This document shows positions 7,939 through 16,488 of a stretch of DNA of 64,000 bases, piece by piece (position 1 is the first letter of the stretch; every line of letters starts with the position of its first letter). The notes below the pieces were generated by a model. The model searched no databases. It saw nothing but the letters and a program-made list of their open reading frames with translations, and was not told the DNA's origin. Made by a program: the position numbers and the translations under genes. Source of the DNA: Verminephrobacter eiseniae EF01-2 (lineage in GTDB: Bacteria > Pseudomonadota > Gammaproteobacteria > Burkholderiales > Burkholderiaceae_C); the NCBI RefSeq assembly GCF_000015565.1, contig NC_008786.1, forward strand, positions 3,410,001 through 3,474,000. Reading direction: 5' to 3'.

Positions 7939-9399
7939 ATGAGCGAACCGAAAGAACCATCCCCCGCATTGGCGTGCGCCGCACAGGATGGCAGCGGCCT
8001 GCCCGAAGGCTGGCTGCAGGTGCAGTCGATGGACCTCGATGCCCAGGGCGTGGCCCGCAGGGCCGACGGCAAGGTGGTGTTCATCGACGGTGCGCTACCG
8101 TCGGAATGGGTCAGCGCCAGCACCTACCGAAAGAAAAACCACTGGGAGCAGGCCAACCTGACGGCGATCCACCGCGAATCCGCGCAGCGCGTGCGCCCTG
8201 GCTGCCCGCATTTTGGCCTGCATGCCGGCGCTTGCGGCGGCTGCAAGATGCAGCATCTGCATATGGGGGGGCAGGTGGCGGTCAAGCAGCGGGTGCTGGA
8301 AGACAACCTCTGGCACCTGGGCCGGGTCAAGCCCGCCATGGTGCTGCGCCCCATCGAGGGCCCGGCCTGGGGCTACCGCTACCGGGCCCGCCTGTCCGTG
8401 CGCCATGTGATCAAGAAGGGCGTGGTGCTGGTGGGTTTCCATGAGCGCAAAAGCCGTTACGTGGCCGACATGGCGCAATGCCCCGTGCTGCCGCCCCATG
8501 CGGCGGCGCTGCTGATGCCGCTGCGCTCGCTGATCGCCGCGCTGGATGCGCATGACAGTTGCCCGCAGATCGAGCTGGCCTGCGGCGACAGCGTGACCGC
8601 GCTGGTGCTGCGCCACCTGCAGCCGCTGAGCGTGGGCGATCACGCCCGGTTGCGCGCCTTTGCGGCCGAGCACGGCGTGCAATGGTGGCTGCAACCCCGG
8701 GGTCCGGACACCGTGCAACCACTGGACGAGGGCGGCGAGCAACTGTCCTACGCCCTGCCGGACTTCGGCATCACGATGCCGTTCAAGCCCACCGACTTCA
8801 CCCAGGTCAACCCCCATATCAACCGTGTGCTGGTTGCGCGCGCGTTGCGGCTGCTGGCGGTGCGCCCCGATGAGCGCGTGATCGACTGGTTCTGCGGTCT
8901 GGGCAACTTTACGCTGCCACTGGCCACACAGGCGCGTGCGGTGCTGGGCGTCGAAGGCAACGCGGCCCTGGTCGCCCGTGCGCGCGCGAACCATGGCCTG
9001 AACCAGGCCCTGGCGCAGAACCATCGCGTGCTGGCTGCCACCGATTTCGTGGCCTGCAACCTGTTCGCGATGACTCCCGGAATGCTGCTGGGCCATGGTG
9101 CGGCCGACAAGTGGCTGGTCGACCCGCCCCGCGAGGGCGCCCTGGCCCTGGTCAAGGCGCTGGCCGACATCGAGCAGTCGCGCCGAGGTGCGCAGGGCGC
9201 TACTGCGCTGCCCGCCGGCGCCGAGGACTGGGTGCCGCCCCGGCGCATTGTCTACGTCAGTTGCAACCCCGCCACGCTGGCGCGGGATGCCGCTTTGCTG
9301 GTGCATCTGGCAGGCTACCAGTGCGCGGCGGCAGGGATGGTGAACATGTTCCCGCACACCGCCCATGTCGAGAGCATCGCGGTGTTCGAGCGGGGCTGA
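7939..9399 (+). CDS. rlmD: 23S rRNA (uracil-1939-C5)-methyltransferase RlmD
   Basis: A 486-residue RlmD/RumA enzyme that methylates U1939 of 23S rRNA using S-adenosylmethionine. The N-terminal part has a TRAM-like RNA-binding region, then an iron-sulfur cysteine set ([14 protein letters not shown] plus the later AQCPVL). The methyltransferase domain shows [16 protein letters not shown] (SAM loop), [10 protein letters not shown] and the catalytic [13 protein letters not shown]. It is somewhat longer than the E. coli protein (433 residues) because of a 20-residue N-terminal lead and an insertion before the catalytic Cys. It stands alone, converging with the lipoprotein gene downstream. Confidence 0.95.
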   Translation: MSEPKEPSPALACAAQDGSGLPEGWLQVQSMDLDAQGVARRADGKVVFIDGALPSEWVSASTYRKKNHWEQANLTAIHRESAQRVRPGCPHFGLHAGACGGCKMQHLHMGGQVAVKQRVLEDNLWHLGRVKPAMVLRPIEGPAWGYRYRARLSVRHVIKKGVVLVGFHERKSRYVADMAQCPVLPPHAAALLMPLRSLIAALDAHDSCPQIELACGDSVTALVLRHLQPLSVGDHARLRAFAAEHGVQWWLQPRGPDTVQPLDEGGEQLSYALPDFGITMPFKPTDFTQVNPHINRVLVARALRLLAVRPDERVIDWFCGLGNFTLPLATQARAVLGVEGNAALVARARANHGLNQALAQNHRVLAATDFVACNLFAMTPGMLLGHGAADKWLVDPPREGALALVKALADIEQSRRGAQGATALPAGAEDWVPPRRIVYVSCNPATLARDAALLVHLAGYQCAAAGMVNMFPHTAHVESIAVFERG

Positions 9400-9433
9400 A
9401 GAAGCTCATCCGCGCCCGGCCGGCATCACGGCA

Positions 9434-9835
9434 TCAGCTGTGCTTGCCGCCGGTGGCGCTATCGTCGCGCGGCCCGGGCTCGATGTCCGGGGCTTGCTCG
9501 CTGCGCTCGGGCTGCTGGCCCTTGCCGAGCACCGAAGGCGTGCCCTCGATCTTGTTCTCGCGCATATAGCCATCCATGTCCTTCCAGCCCACAAACACCG
9601 AGGCTTTGGCGGCCTTGGGGTTGAGGGTGAAGCAGTCTTCCAGCCCGCGTAGCGCATGGCGGCAGGCGCCACCGATGGCCCGGGCTTCCTCGTCGCGCTG
9701 GGCTATTCGCGGGTCGGGGCCCAGTCCGGGGATCTTGTCGCAGCCGGCAAGCAGCAAACTGCCGGCAAGAGCCAGCAGGCGCAGCGTGGCGGGCGGGGCA
9801 GGGGGTTGCATCATCGGGCCAGCCGGCGGAGTCAT
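9434..9835 (-). CDS. Putative lipoprotein
   Basis: A small exported protein of about 125-133 residues. Its hydrophobic core ends in a lipobox LLAGC followed by DKIPG, so it should be lipidated at that Cys and anchored in a membrane. The mature part has two further cysteines (GGACRHALRGLEDCF) that could form a disulfide, and an acidic, Ser-rich tail. The start is uncertain: ATG codons at 9835 and 9814 are both in frame and neither has a strong ribosome-binding site. It follows the Bax-inhibitor-type gene on the same strand but is separated from it by a terminator. The function is unknown. Confidence 0.65.
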   Translation of the reverse strand: MTPPAGPMMQPPAPPATLRLLALAGSLLLAGCDKIPGLGPDPRIAQRDEEARAIGGACRHALRGLEDCFTLNPKAAKASVFVGWKDMDGYMRENKIEGTPSVLGKGQQPERSEQAPDIEPGPRDDSATGGKHS

Positions 9836-9880
9836 CGCGGCGTGGAGGCTTCCGGAATGGTCGTGGGGACAGGAGTAATG

Positions 9881-9906
9881 AAAAAGGCTCCCGAAGAAGC
9901 CTTTTT
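9881..9906 (-). terminator. Rho-independent terminator after the YccA/Bax-inhibitor gene
   Basis: A stem formed by AAAAAGGCT (9881-9889) and AGCCTTTTT (9898-9906) with a short loop. Read on the minus strand it lies 15 bp beyond the stop of the membrane-protein gene and ends in a T-run, a standard intrinsic terminator; it could also act on the plus strand. Confidence 0.75.
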
Positions 9907-9920
9907 GGATGGTGGATCGA

Positions 9921-10616
9921 TCAGTCCCGCTCGCCGCCCATGATGCCAAGCAAGGCCAGCAGGCTCTGGAACACGTTGAAGATGTCCAGGTACAGGGCCA
10001 GCGTGGCACTGATGTAGTTGGTCTCGCCGCCGTCCAGCACCCGCTTGAGGTCATACAGCATGAAGGCGCTGAAGATGCCGATGGCCAGCACGGAGATCAC
10101 CATCATGCCCACGCTGGAGCCTACGAACACGTTGATGACGCTACCGACCAAGAGCGCCAGCGCACCCACCATCAGCCACTGGCCCAGGCCCGAGAGGTCG
10201 CGCTTGATCACGCTGGCCAAGCTGGCCATCACGACGAAGACGCCGGCGGTGCCGGCAAACGCCGTCATGATCAGGTCGGTGCCGTTCTTGAAGCCCAGCA
10301 TCACGCCTATCATGCGCGAGAGCATCAGGCCCATGAAGAAGGTGAAGGCCAGCAGCACCGGCACGCCGGCGGCCGAACGCTTGGTCTTCTCGATGGCATA
10401 CATGAAGGCGAACGCGCCGCCCAGGAAAACGATCAGGCCCACGCCGCCGTGCAGCGCCGCCGTGATGCCGGTGGCCACGCCGACCCAGGCGCCGAGCACC
10501 GTGGGGATCATGCTCAGGGCCAGCAGCCAGTACGTGTTGCGCAAGACCTTGTGGCGCTGCTCCTGCGAGACGCCGTAGCCCGCTGAGCGGCTCAGGGAAG
10601 TGACTTGGTCATTCAT
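9921..10616 (-). CDS. Bax inhibitor-1/YccA family membrane protein
   Basis: A 231-residue integral membrane protein with about seven hydrophobic segments, of the UPF0005 (BI-1/YccA/YbhL) family. Typical features are the N-terminal LRNTYWLLALSMIPTVLGAW helix, the AFMYAIEKTKRS loop, the FMLYDLKRVLDGGETNYI segment near the end and an acidic C-terminus (GGERD). The start at 10616 is preceded by AAGGAGAG, ruling out a longer frame. Family members such as YccA interact with the FtsH protease in enterobacteria, and BI-1 relatives are proposed ion leak channels; the role here is inferred only from family membership. It is monocistronic, with a terminator just after the stop. Confidence 0.9.
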   Translation of the reverse strand: MNDQVTSLSRSAGYGVSQEQRHKVLRNTYWLLALSMIPTVLGAWVGVATGITAALHGGVGLIVFLGGAFAFMYAIEKTKRSAAGVPVLLAFTFFMGLMLSRMIGVMLGFKNGTDLIMTAFAGTAGVFVVMASLASVIKRDLSGLGQWLMVGALALLVGSVINVFVGSSVGMMVISVLAIGIFSAFMLYDLKRVLDGGETNYISATLALYLDIFNVFQSLLALLGIMGGERD

Positions 10617-10814
10617 CTCGTTTCTCTCCTTGGTTGGCCTGCATGATGCAGGCGAAATGGATTGCCCATGATAGCGGGTTTTTTTGCCGGGCAATGAAAC
10701 TGTGCCCGGTCACCGGGTAAGGGCAAGAGCCCTTTCACCCGGACTGGCGCACCCCGACTGGCACCGCCCGGATGCCGTTATGCTCGGGCGCTTTCCCGTT
10801 TGCGGATACTGCCA

Positions 10815-11222
10815 ATGAAAACCAGACATGCACTCGAACTGGCCGATATCAAGGCCGTTGCCGCCGCAGCCGAAGCTGCGGCCCTCGACAACCGCTGGGC
10901 CGTGACCATCGCCATCGTCGATGATGGCGGCCATCTGCTGTGGCTGCAGCGGCTCGACGGCGCCGCCGCCTTGTCGGCGCATATCGCCCCCGCCAAGGCC
11001 CGCACGGCCGCCCTGGGCCGCCGCGAGAGCAAGGTGTACGAGGACAGCATCAACGGCGGGCGCTTCTCGTTCCTGAGTGCACCGACCCTGGACGGCATGC
11101 TCGAAGGCGGCGTGCCGATCATCAAGGACGGCCAGTGCCTCGGTGCCGTAGGCGTGAGCGGCGTCAAATCCACCGAGGACGCCCACATTGCCCGTGCCGG
11201 CATTGCGGCGCTCGGCCTGTGA
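10815..11222 (+). CDS. GlcG/HbpS-family (DUF336) protein
   Basis: A 135-residue protein of the GlcG/HbpS family. The pattern WAVTIAIVDDGGHLLWLQRLDGA, KARTAALGRRES and GGVPIIKDGQCLGAVGVSG is diagnostic. HbpS of Streptomyces binds heme, whereas GlcG-type proteins sit in glycolate or aromatic catabolism loci; which applies here is not shown. The gene stands alone and ends shortly before a palindromic repeat. The iron and heme genes that begin a few hundred bases downstream make a heme-linked role conceivable, but the context is weak. Confidence 0.85.
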   Translation: MKTRHALELADIKAVAAAAEAAALDNRWAVTIAIVDDGGHLLWLQRLDGAAALSAHIAPAKARTAALGRRESKVYEDSINGGRFSFLSAPTLDGMLEGGVPIIKDGQCLGAVGVSGVKSTEDAHIARAGIAALGL

Positions 11223-11229
11223 TTCCATT

Positions 11230-11490
11230 TCCCATTTCCCAATCGTTCGTGAACGCGAAGGCGCAGCGCAGACAGTACAGATGTACGGCTAGTGTCGCGT
11301 CACCGATCATCTGTCGGTCTGCACTGGCCATCGGAGCGCATCGCGGCGTTGCATCGCTTGCCAATACGCTCGGTATTGGCTGCGCGATGCGCCTTGCGCT
11401 GCGCTCCGATGGCTGCGCGCAGCCTACGACATCTGATCGGTGACGCGACACTAGCGACGCCGACAAAGTGCACGGATGATTTGGCAATGG
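11230..11490. repeat. Split copy of a second short repeat, interrupted by palindromic repeat copy 2
   Basis: The left part at 11238-11260 contains AATCGTTCGTGAACGCGAAG and the right part at 11469-11481 is TGCACGGATGATT. Both parts occur together, in the opposite orientation and only some 10 bp apart, at 27546-27590. Here they are separated by about 200 bp that include the 164-bp palindrome (11290-11453). Between the palindrome and the hemP gene (11454-11696) nothing else is recognised. Confidence 0.55.
11290..11453. repeat. Palindromic MITE-like repeat, copy 2
   Basis: A 164-bp element bounded by TAGTGTCGCGTCACCGATCA and its exact inverted complement at the other end, in opposite orientation to copy 1. 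The flanking bases make CTAG at both ends, so a CTAG or TA target is possible. The internal dyad is centred on the CCAATACGCTCGGTATTGG segment. It lies in the gene-free DNA between the GlcG/HbpS gene and hemP. Confidence 0.85.
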
Positions 11491-11696
11491 AATGGGCGGT
11501 TGATGCCTTTGTTTCAATGGCTGCCGCAGGCATGAATCTGCCTGCGCATCAGGCGCCAAAGGCTTCGAGGCAATGGGTGAAAAAACGCCTGGCTACGCGG
11601 ATGATGAATCCGTTGGCTGGCGAAAAACGACCCTTGCGGACTCATGACGAGCCCGGGAGTCGCCCCACGATGAAACCTGTCTGGCGGCTCATAGGC

Positions 11697-11924
11697 TCAT
11701 TTGGTCAGGATCAGCTTGCCCAGTTTGGTCGCCTGCAGGCGGTACACCGAGCCGTTGTGGCTGATGGCCACCGCCTTTTGTCCCTGCAGCAGGGCGCGGC
11801 TGTCGACGGCGGCGGCGCGCGCTGTCGCCGCTGCATAGTGGACGCCCGCGTCGGTGCCCAGAGAAGCCGCCGGCTCGGCGGGGGCGCAAAGCACGGGCGA
11901 GGCGCAGGTCATGGAGGCTGGCAT
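11697..11924 (-). CDS. hemP: Hemin uptake protein HemP
   Basis: A 75-residue protein whose C-terminal half, DSRALLQGQKAVAISHNGSV followed by YRLQATKLGKLILTK, is the HemP family signature; the N-terminal half is a variable Ala-rich lead. HemP-type proteins accompany heme uptake loci and in some bacteria are needed for heme-receptor expression. An ATG at 11912 is an alternative start. A Fur-box-like sequence lies 40-60 bp upstream. It is about 10 kb from the hmuR gene rather than directly in front of it, as is often seen in proteobacteria. Confidence 0.85.
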   Translation of the reverse strand: MPASMTCASPVLCAPAEPAASLGTDAGVHYAAATARAAAVDSRALLQGQKAVAISHNGSVYRLQATKLGKLILTK

Positions 11925-11960
11925 GGTGTTGTCCTGTGTTGATCTTCAGCGTTGTTGTGG

Positions 11961-11982
11961 ATGATAACGATTCTCAACTGCA
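11961..11982. promoter_or_regulatory. Fur-box-like operator upstream of hemP
   Basis: The sequence GATAACGATTCTCAACTGC resembles the Fur consensus GATAATGATAATCATTATC over its first half. It sits 40-60 bp upstream of hemP, and its core GATAACGATTC is also found in front of the hmuR region (22230-22248, minus strand). This fits iron-repressed expression. Confidence 0.65.
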
Positions 11983-12158
11983 AGTCAAGCAAGTTGCGCA
12001 ATCTTTTTGTTTGACCGACAGGGTGTCCGCGTTCGTTGAAGCAGGGTGGTCGGCAGGAGAGCATCCATTGCCAGATGGCTTTGTGCAACGCTGTCCGGCA
12101 GGCAAGGCCGGCCGGGCAGGGGGTCAGGCAAAGAATTTCGAATTTGCTTCTTGCGGCA

Positions 12159-13112
12159 TCAGGGCTTCATACGGGTGATGGCTAGACCATACCGATCATC
12201 ATGCGGCTTGGCTCGGTAGAGTTTGAAAGCAGGTTTGCCCAACGCAACCCGTTTGGCAAGAAGTTCTGAGACGATCTTCACTGTCGCTTGGTTTGCGCGC
12301 ACCCCGAAGATGACCCCCGAGATCGTTAATGGCCTCACAGTCACGGATAGGCCGCTATTGCAAAAGATCATTACGCGCCACTCACGCTCGTATGCCCATT
12401 CCGGCGATTTGTATCGATAGTAATCGGGGGGCTTGCCAGGGTCGGAGGGCCCCATCATTGTGGGGAGTTGCGGCGTGTACAGCACCTTCTGGGTCAGAAG
12501 GAACAACTCATCTTCAGTAGTATCGTATTGAATACATATCCCACGATGGTTGTCAGCATAGTGTGCCCACATTGGCCCGTTTCTTGGATCCTGTGAAGCG
12601 CAAAATACGCCGCCCGCCCGTCGCATATCTTCGCGGAGACCTTCAATCATGGGCTTCGTGATTGGTCCGTCGACGATGTTTTTAATAACCCTGAGTCGCT
12701 CGGCAGAACTTAATTTGGGACAGTGCTGGCGCATGCCGTTTTTAGCCCACTCTCTTAATCGCGACGGATCCGGGTTCTTTACCAGATTGAAATTCAACTC
12801 GTGAAGATCATTGAGGGAATCGGGTTTCGCCACCCAAATCCTGTCGCGCACCAGAATATCGCGTGCATGTTCTACCTGTGCACAGTTTTTCGGATCAAGC
12901 TGTCGGTACTTATAGAGATGGATGGGGATGTTTTCCGTTTCCCATTGGCGCCCACGTCCACCTTGATGGCTCCGCCACTGCTTTGTTTGTGACATGTCGT
13001 ACTGGCCTCGGCTGGCCGAGTTGAACGCTGCAAGCACATCCTTGGACTTGCATACGGGGGGCTTATCGGGTCCGTCGGGATACGTCAGAGAAAGTGGGAA
13101 ATCAGGTTGCAT
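12159..13112 (-). CDS. DUF2971 protein
   Basis: A 317-residue soluble protein. The domain begins around residue 63 (IPIHLYKYRQLD) and shows the DUF2971 hallmarks MWAHYADNHRGICIQYD and SPEWAYEREWRVM, with conserved Trp, His and acidic residues. The function of the family is not established, and members are often found in variable genome regions. An internal ATG at 12995 (MSQTKQWRSH) would still include the whole domain. Base composition is visibly less GC-rich than that of the neighbours, and the gene is isolated between hemP and exbD, so horizontal acquisition is likely. Confidence 0.8.
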   Translation of the reverse strand: MQPDFPLSLTYPDGPDKPPVCKSKDVLAAFNSASRGQYDMSQTKQWRSHQGGRGRQWETENIPIHLYKYRQLDPKNCAQVEHARDILVRDRIWVAKPDSLNDLHELNFNLVKNPDPSRLREWAKNGMRQHCPKLSSAERLRVIKNIVDGPITKPMIEGLREDMRRAGGVFCASQDPRNGPMWAHYADNHRGICIQYDTTEDELFLLTQKVLYTPQLPTMMGPSDPGKPPDYYRYKSPEWAYEREWRVMIFCNSGLSVTVRPLTISGVIFGVRANQATVKIVSELLAKRVALGKPAFKLYRAKPHDDRYGLAITRMKP

Positions 13113-13261
13113 CGATGAAAGTGTGTGAAGTGGGGCTGAGCCGAGACATCAATTGGCCGTGCACTGGTTCAATTCCAATACCGGGGGGCATGTCCTTGGC
13201 TATTATAGTTGCGTGCGCAGAATGGCCGCAGGGGATGCAATCCTCGAAAAGGGCAGGCTAC

Positions 13262-13672
13262 TCACTGCTGCGGATCAGTCACAAAACCGATCTTGCGCAG
13301 CCCGGTGCGTTGGGCTGCGGCCAGGGCCTGGGCTACGTACTCGTAGCGCACGGCTTTGTCGCCGCGGATATGCAGGTCGGGCTGGGGCTCTTTGGCGGCC
13401 TCGGTTTGCAGGCGGGACAAGAGTTCTTCGGGCGTGATCTGCGATTCGTTCCAGTAGTAATCGCCATTGGCCGACACCGACAGGCGCACGGTTTCCGGCT
13501 TGAGGTTTTCGGGCTGGTTGATGGCCCGGGGCAGGTCCACGTTCACCGAATGCTTCATCACGGGCACGGTGATGATGAAGATGATCAGCAGCACCAGCAT
13601 CACGTCGACCAGCGGCGTCATGTTGATCTCGTTCATCACCTCGTCGGTATCGTCTTGCGTTCCGAAGGCCAT
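13262..13672 (-). CDS. exbD: Biopolymer transport protein ExbD
   Basis: A 136-residue inner-membrane protein of the TonB-ExbB-ExbD energy-transducing complex. After a short cytoplasmic lead (EVMNEINMTPLVDVMLVLLI) comes the single membrane helix containing the conserved Asp of PLVDV, which carries protons, and then a periplasmic domain (residues 45-136). Length matches the family. It is the last gene of a minus-strand tonB-exbB-exbD unit, starting 4 bp after exbB, which points to coupled translation. It powers the TonB-dependent heme and siderophore receptors encoded nearby. Confidence 0.95.
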   Translation of the reverse strand: MAFGTQDDTDEVMNEINMTPLVDVMLVLLIIFIITVPVMKHSVNVDLPRAINQPENLKPETVRLSVSANGDYYWNESQITPEELLSRLQTEAAKEPQPDLHIRGDKAVRYEYVAQALAAAQRTGLRKIGFVTDPQQ

Positions 13673-13675
13673 GGT

Positions 13676-14395
13676 TCAACTGCCTTTTTTCATCAGCAGC
13701 ACCTTGCCTGGCGCGCCTGCGGCGCTGACGCGGGCGCCGGTGACAAAGTAGGCGTGCAGGTCGTGGGCAAAGCTGTTGAGGCTGCCCAGGATCGACTTGT
13801 TGCCACGCACCAGCGCGTTGTAGCCCAGCACGGCGGGGATGGCCACGGCCAAGCCCAGGGCGGTCATGATCAGGGCCTCGCCGATGGGGCCGGCCACCTT
13901 GTCGATGGTCGATTGGCCCGAGGTGCCGATGGACAGCAGCGCATGGTAGATGCCCCAGACGGTGCCGAACAGGCCAATGAACGGAGCGGTGGAGCCGACC
14001 GAGGCCAGTATCGCCAGGCCCGACTGCAGGCGGGCCGTGAATGCGTCGATGCAGTTGCGCAGGCAGCGGGTGACCCAGTCGCTCATGTCGAGTTGGTCGT
14101 GCAGGTGGGCCTGGGTGTTGCGGTGGTGGGCCGTGGCTTCGCGGCCTTCACGGGCCAGTTGCAGGAAGGGGTTGTGCGGGTCCGTGCCCAGTTGGGTCAG
14201 GCCGGCGGCAAAGTCTTCGCTGTGCCAGAAGTCTTGCGCGGCGCGGGCCTGCTTGTTGAACCTGATGAGGTCCAGGGCCTTGAGCAGGATGACGATCCAC
14301 GAGGCCAGCGACATGGCCAGCAGCATGGTGGCGACGGCGCGGGTGACGAAGTCGCCCTGGATCCAGACGTTGGCGATGCCGAATTGCGATTCCAT
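13676..14395 (-). CDS. exbB: Biopolymer transport protein ExbB
   Basis: A 239-residue MotA/TolQ/ExbB-type proton channel component. It has an N-terminal membrane helix (residues 16-40), a long cytoplasmic loop, and two C-terminal helices containing LASVGSTAPFIGLFGTVWGI and KVAGPIGEALIMTALGLAVA, the diagnostic segments with conserved Thr and Gly-rich packing. ExbB forms the pentamer around the ExbD helices. It lies 25 bp after tonB and 4 bp before exbD, in a single operon. Confidence 0.95.
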   Translation of the reverse strand: MESQFGIANVWIQGDFVTRAVATMLLAMSLASWIVILLKALDLIRFNKQARAAQDFWHSEDFAAGLTQLGTDPHNPFLQLAREGREATAHHRNTQAHLHDQLDMSDWVTRCLRNCIDAFTARLQSGLAILASVGSTAPFIGLFGTVWGIYHALLSIGTSGQSTIDKVAGPIGEALIMTALGLAVAIPAVLGYNALVRGNKSILGSLNSFAHDLHAYFVTGARVSAAGAPGKVLLMKKGS

Positions 14396-14419
14396 AAAAC
14401 TCCTTTGGCGGTGATGGGT

Positions 14420-15124
14420 TCATTCGAGAACGAAGTTGACGGGCACCAGGTTCCACATGGCCTCGGCCACGCCGTTGCGCTTGCCGGGCACGAAGCGCCA
14501 GCGCATGACGGCCTCTTGGGCCTGGCGGTCGAGCCGGTCGAAGCCGCTGGACTGGTTGATTTCCACCTTCTGCGGCAGGCCGTCGCTGCCGATCAGCACG
14601 CGCAGCAGCACCTTGCCTTGTTCGCCCATGCGCCGGCTGATGGCGGGGTAGGCGGGCTTGGGGTTGTTCAGGTAGGCGGCGTCGCTGGACGGTAATTCGA
14701 TCTTCGGCGGTGGTGCGGGCGGCGCTGGCGGCGCTGGCACAACGGGGGGGGCGGGCGCTGCGGCCACCACGGGCGCATCCATCGGCGGCGCCGGGGGTTG
14801 TTCAGTGACCACCCCGATGGGCGCATCGGGCGCCGCCGGTGCCGGGTCGGGCATGGCCACCGGCATTGGCGCCGGGTGCGGCGCCTGCGCCTTGGGCCTG
14901 GGCGCCGGTGGCGCGGGCGGTGGCGGCGGCGGTGCGGCTTTGGGCGCAGGCGGGGCGATGAAGTTGCTGAGCAGCTCTGCGGGCACGATGATCTGCGCGG
15001 CGCGGCGCAGCAGCCCTGACTGCAAGGCCCACAGGCCAGCGATATGCAGTGCCACGACGCACACCACGATCACGGCATTGCGGCTGGCACCCCCGGGAGA
15101 AGGAAAACGATCAGCGTGGAGCAT
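14420..15124 (-). CDS. tonB: TonB energy-transducing protein
   Basis: A 234-residue TonB. One N-terminal membrane helix (residues 18-38, IVVCVVALHIAGLWALQSG) is followed by a long Pro/Ala-rich spacer (about 57-150) that spans the periplasm, and a C-terminal TonB domain (about 155-234) with YPAISRRMGEQGKVLLRVLI and AVMRWRFVPGKRNG. It contacts the TonB boxes of outer-membrane receptors. It opens the tonB-exbB-exbD operon, and the bfd gene lies about 100 bp upstream on the same strand. No second TonB is seen in the window. Confidence 0.95.
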   Translation of the reverse strand: MLHADRFPSPGGASRNAVIVVCVVALHIAGLWALQSGLLRRAAQIIVPAELLSNFIAPPAPKAAPPPPPPAPPAPRPKAQAPHPAPMPVAMPDPAPAAPDAPIGVVTEQPPAPPMDAPVVAAAPAPPVVPAPPAPPAPPPKIELPSSDAAYLNNPKPAYPAISRRMGEQGKVLLRVLIGSDGLPQKVEINQSSGFDRLDRQAQEAVMRWRFVPGKRNGVAEAMWNLVPVNFVLE

Positions 15125-15230
15125 AAAAAGTGCGGGTGGCCAGCGCCATCGGGATCAGCGCCAGCGGCCAGAAATGGCTGGGGAGCGGGCTATTTGCGAA
15201 AGACCCACCAGGCCGAGCCTGCGACAAGGA

Positions 15231-15503
15231 TCAGGCTGCCGGCGAGTGTAGACAGGAGTTCCATGGTTTGCTTTGCGCATCGGTGCTGGCGAGCGGGGTC
15301 GTCTGCACCGTCGCCTGATGGTGCCGGGCGACGATCGGGTGAGAGGCATTGCACTGCGCCAGCACGGCGCGGGCGCAGTTTTCGCAGGCGCCGCATTGGG
15401 TGGCCAGGCCCAATTCGAACTGGATTTCGTCAAAACCCAGGCCGGCACGCGCATGGCGGGCGATCTCATGGTCCGAAATCCGGCGGCATACACAGACGAT
15501 CAT
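15231..15503 (-). CDS. bfd: Bacterioferritin-associated ferredoxin-like protein
   Basis: A 90-residue [2Fe-2S] protein. The ATG at 15503 starts MIVCVCRRISDHEI, giving C4 and C6; the second pair, C37 and C40, is in QCGACENC, exactly the Bfd arrangement. In E. coli and Pseudomonas, Bfd reduces ferric iron stored in bacterioferritin so that it can be released under iron limitation. The C-terminal 35 residues are an unusual Thr/Ser/Ala-rich extension. It lies upstream of tonB on the same strand. An AT-rich region with an imperfect Fur-like dyad (about 15545-15570) is in front of it. Confidence 0.85.
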   Translation of the reverse strand: MIVCVCRRISDHEIARHARAGLGFDEIQFELGLATQCGACENCARAVLAQCNASHPIVARHHQATVQTTPLASTDAQSKPWNSCLHSPAA

Positions 15504-15644
15504 GGTGGCTGGTGCTTGAAGATCTGAACAGGTGGGCCGAATTATAAATACGAATCCATCGCATTTGAAAAATATCTGCTGCCGGCATGGCGTTGCCGTC
15601 AGGGGGCCATCCCCCAGTGTGGCGCTGGGCGGCACCGGCAAGGG

Positions 15645-16484
15645 TCATGCGCAAGCCCATGCCATGACCCCGGCAGGGGCCGGCCGGCGTGCGGGCTTGC
15701 GCAGCGGCGCAATGACCAGGGTGCCTTGAATGTCGGTGGTGCAACCCAGCGCGATGCCATACAGCGACTCCAACGCAGGCACGGCATCGGCAGAGCTGGG
15801 AAGGTCGGCGACGAGCTTTCCACCCTTGAGCAATAACAGACGATCAAAGCCCAGCATGGCCTGGTTGATGTCGTGCAAGATCGCGACCAGGCCATGGTGC
15901 CGGGCGAAAGCATAGGCCTCCAGGCTGTCCAGCAAATCCAGTTGCAGGCCGGGATCGAGCGCAGCCAATGGCTCATCGACCAGGATCAGTCCATCATGGG
16001 CGTTCCACAATTGGGCAAACACCCGCGCCAATTGGATACGCGCCTGCTCGCCGCCGGACAATGTGTCGAAACGCCGCCGCAACAGGCCAGCAGCGTGCGC
16101 CAGCGTTGCGCTGGCTTGAACGATGTCGGCCAGGTGGGGGTCGTGAACGCGAGCAACGCGCCCCAATCCCACCACCAGATCGGCCTGAAGTCCAAAAGCC
16201 ACATCGCCCGATTGCGGAAGCACGGCCCGGCGCCGGCTCAAGTCGGACAGGCTCCAATCGGCCAGCCGCTGCCCATGGAACGAGACCTGTCCGGTGGTTG
16301 GCTTGCATTCGCGGGACATGAGTTTGAGCAAGGTCGACTTGCCGGCGCCACTGGGGCCGAGGATGGCGATGCGCTCGCCCGGTGTGATGTGCAGGGAGAA
16401 CGGGCCAAAAGAATGCGCCCCCAAGCGGAGGCCCACGGAATCGAGCTGCAGCAATGCGGTGTGTGTCGACGTTTTCATCCGCAT
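15645..16484 (-). CDS. hmuV: Heme ABC transporter ATP-binding protein HmuV
   Basis: A 279-residue ABC ATPase. Walker A is GPSGAGKSTLLK (about residues 39-50), the signature is LSGGEQARIQLARVFAQL, Walker B is LILVDEPLAALDPG and the switch His is in VAILHDINQAM. It follows the FecCD-type permease after 4 bp and is the last gene of the heme operon, so it energises import of heme across the inner membrane. The RRAVLPQSGDVAFGLQADLV segment (Q-loop) is typical of HmuV/FecE importers. Confidence 0.95.
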   Translation of the reverse strand: MRMKTSTHTALLQLDSVGLRLGAHSFGPFSLHITPGERIAILGPSGAGKSTLLKLMSRECKPTTGQVSFHGQRLADWSLSDLSRRRAVLPQSGDVAFGLQADLVVGLGRVARVHDPHLADIVQASATLAHAAGLLRRRFDTLSGGEQARIQLARVFAQLWNAHDGLILVDEPLAALDPGLQLDLLDSLEAYAFARHHGLVAILHDINQAMLGFDRLLLLKGGKLVADLPSSADAVPALESLYGIALGCTTDIQGTLVIAPLRKPARRPAPAGVMAWACA

Positions 16485-16488
16485 CGCA

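Noticed and set aside
13160..13195. GGTTCAATTCC segment resembling the T-arm of a tRNA
   Set aside because: No matching acceptor stem or anticodon arm is present; at most an old tRNA fragment, which cannot be shown.
15190..15264. 24-codon hydrophobic ORF (MELLSTLAGSLILVAGSAWW...) between bfd and tonB
   Set aside because: It overlaps the end of bfd in another frame and has no ribosome-binding site; a small membrane peptide is possible but unsupported.
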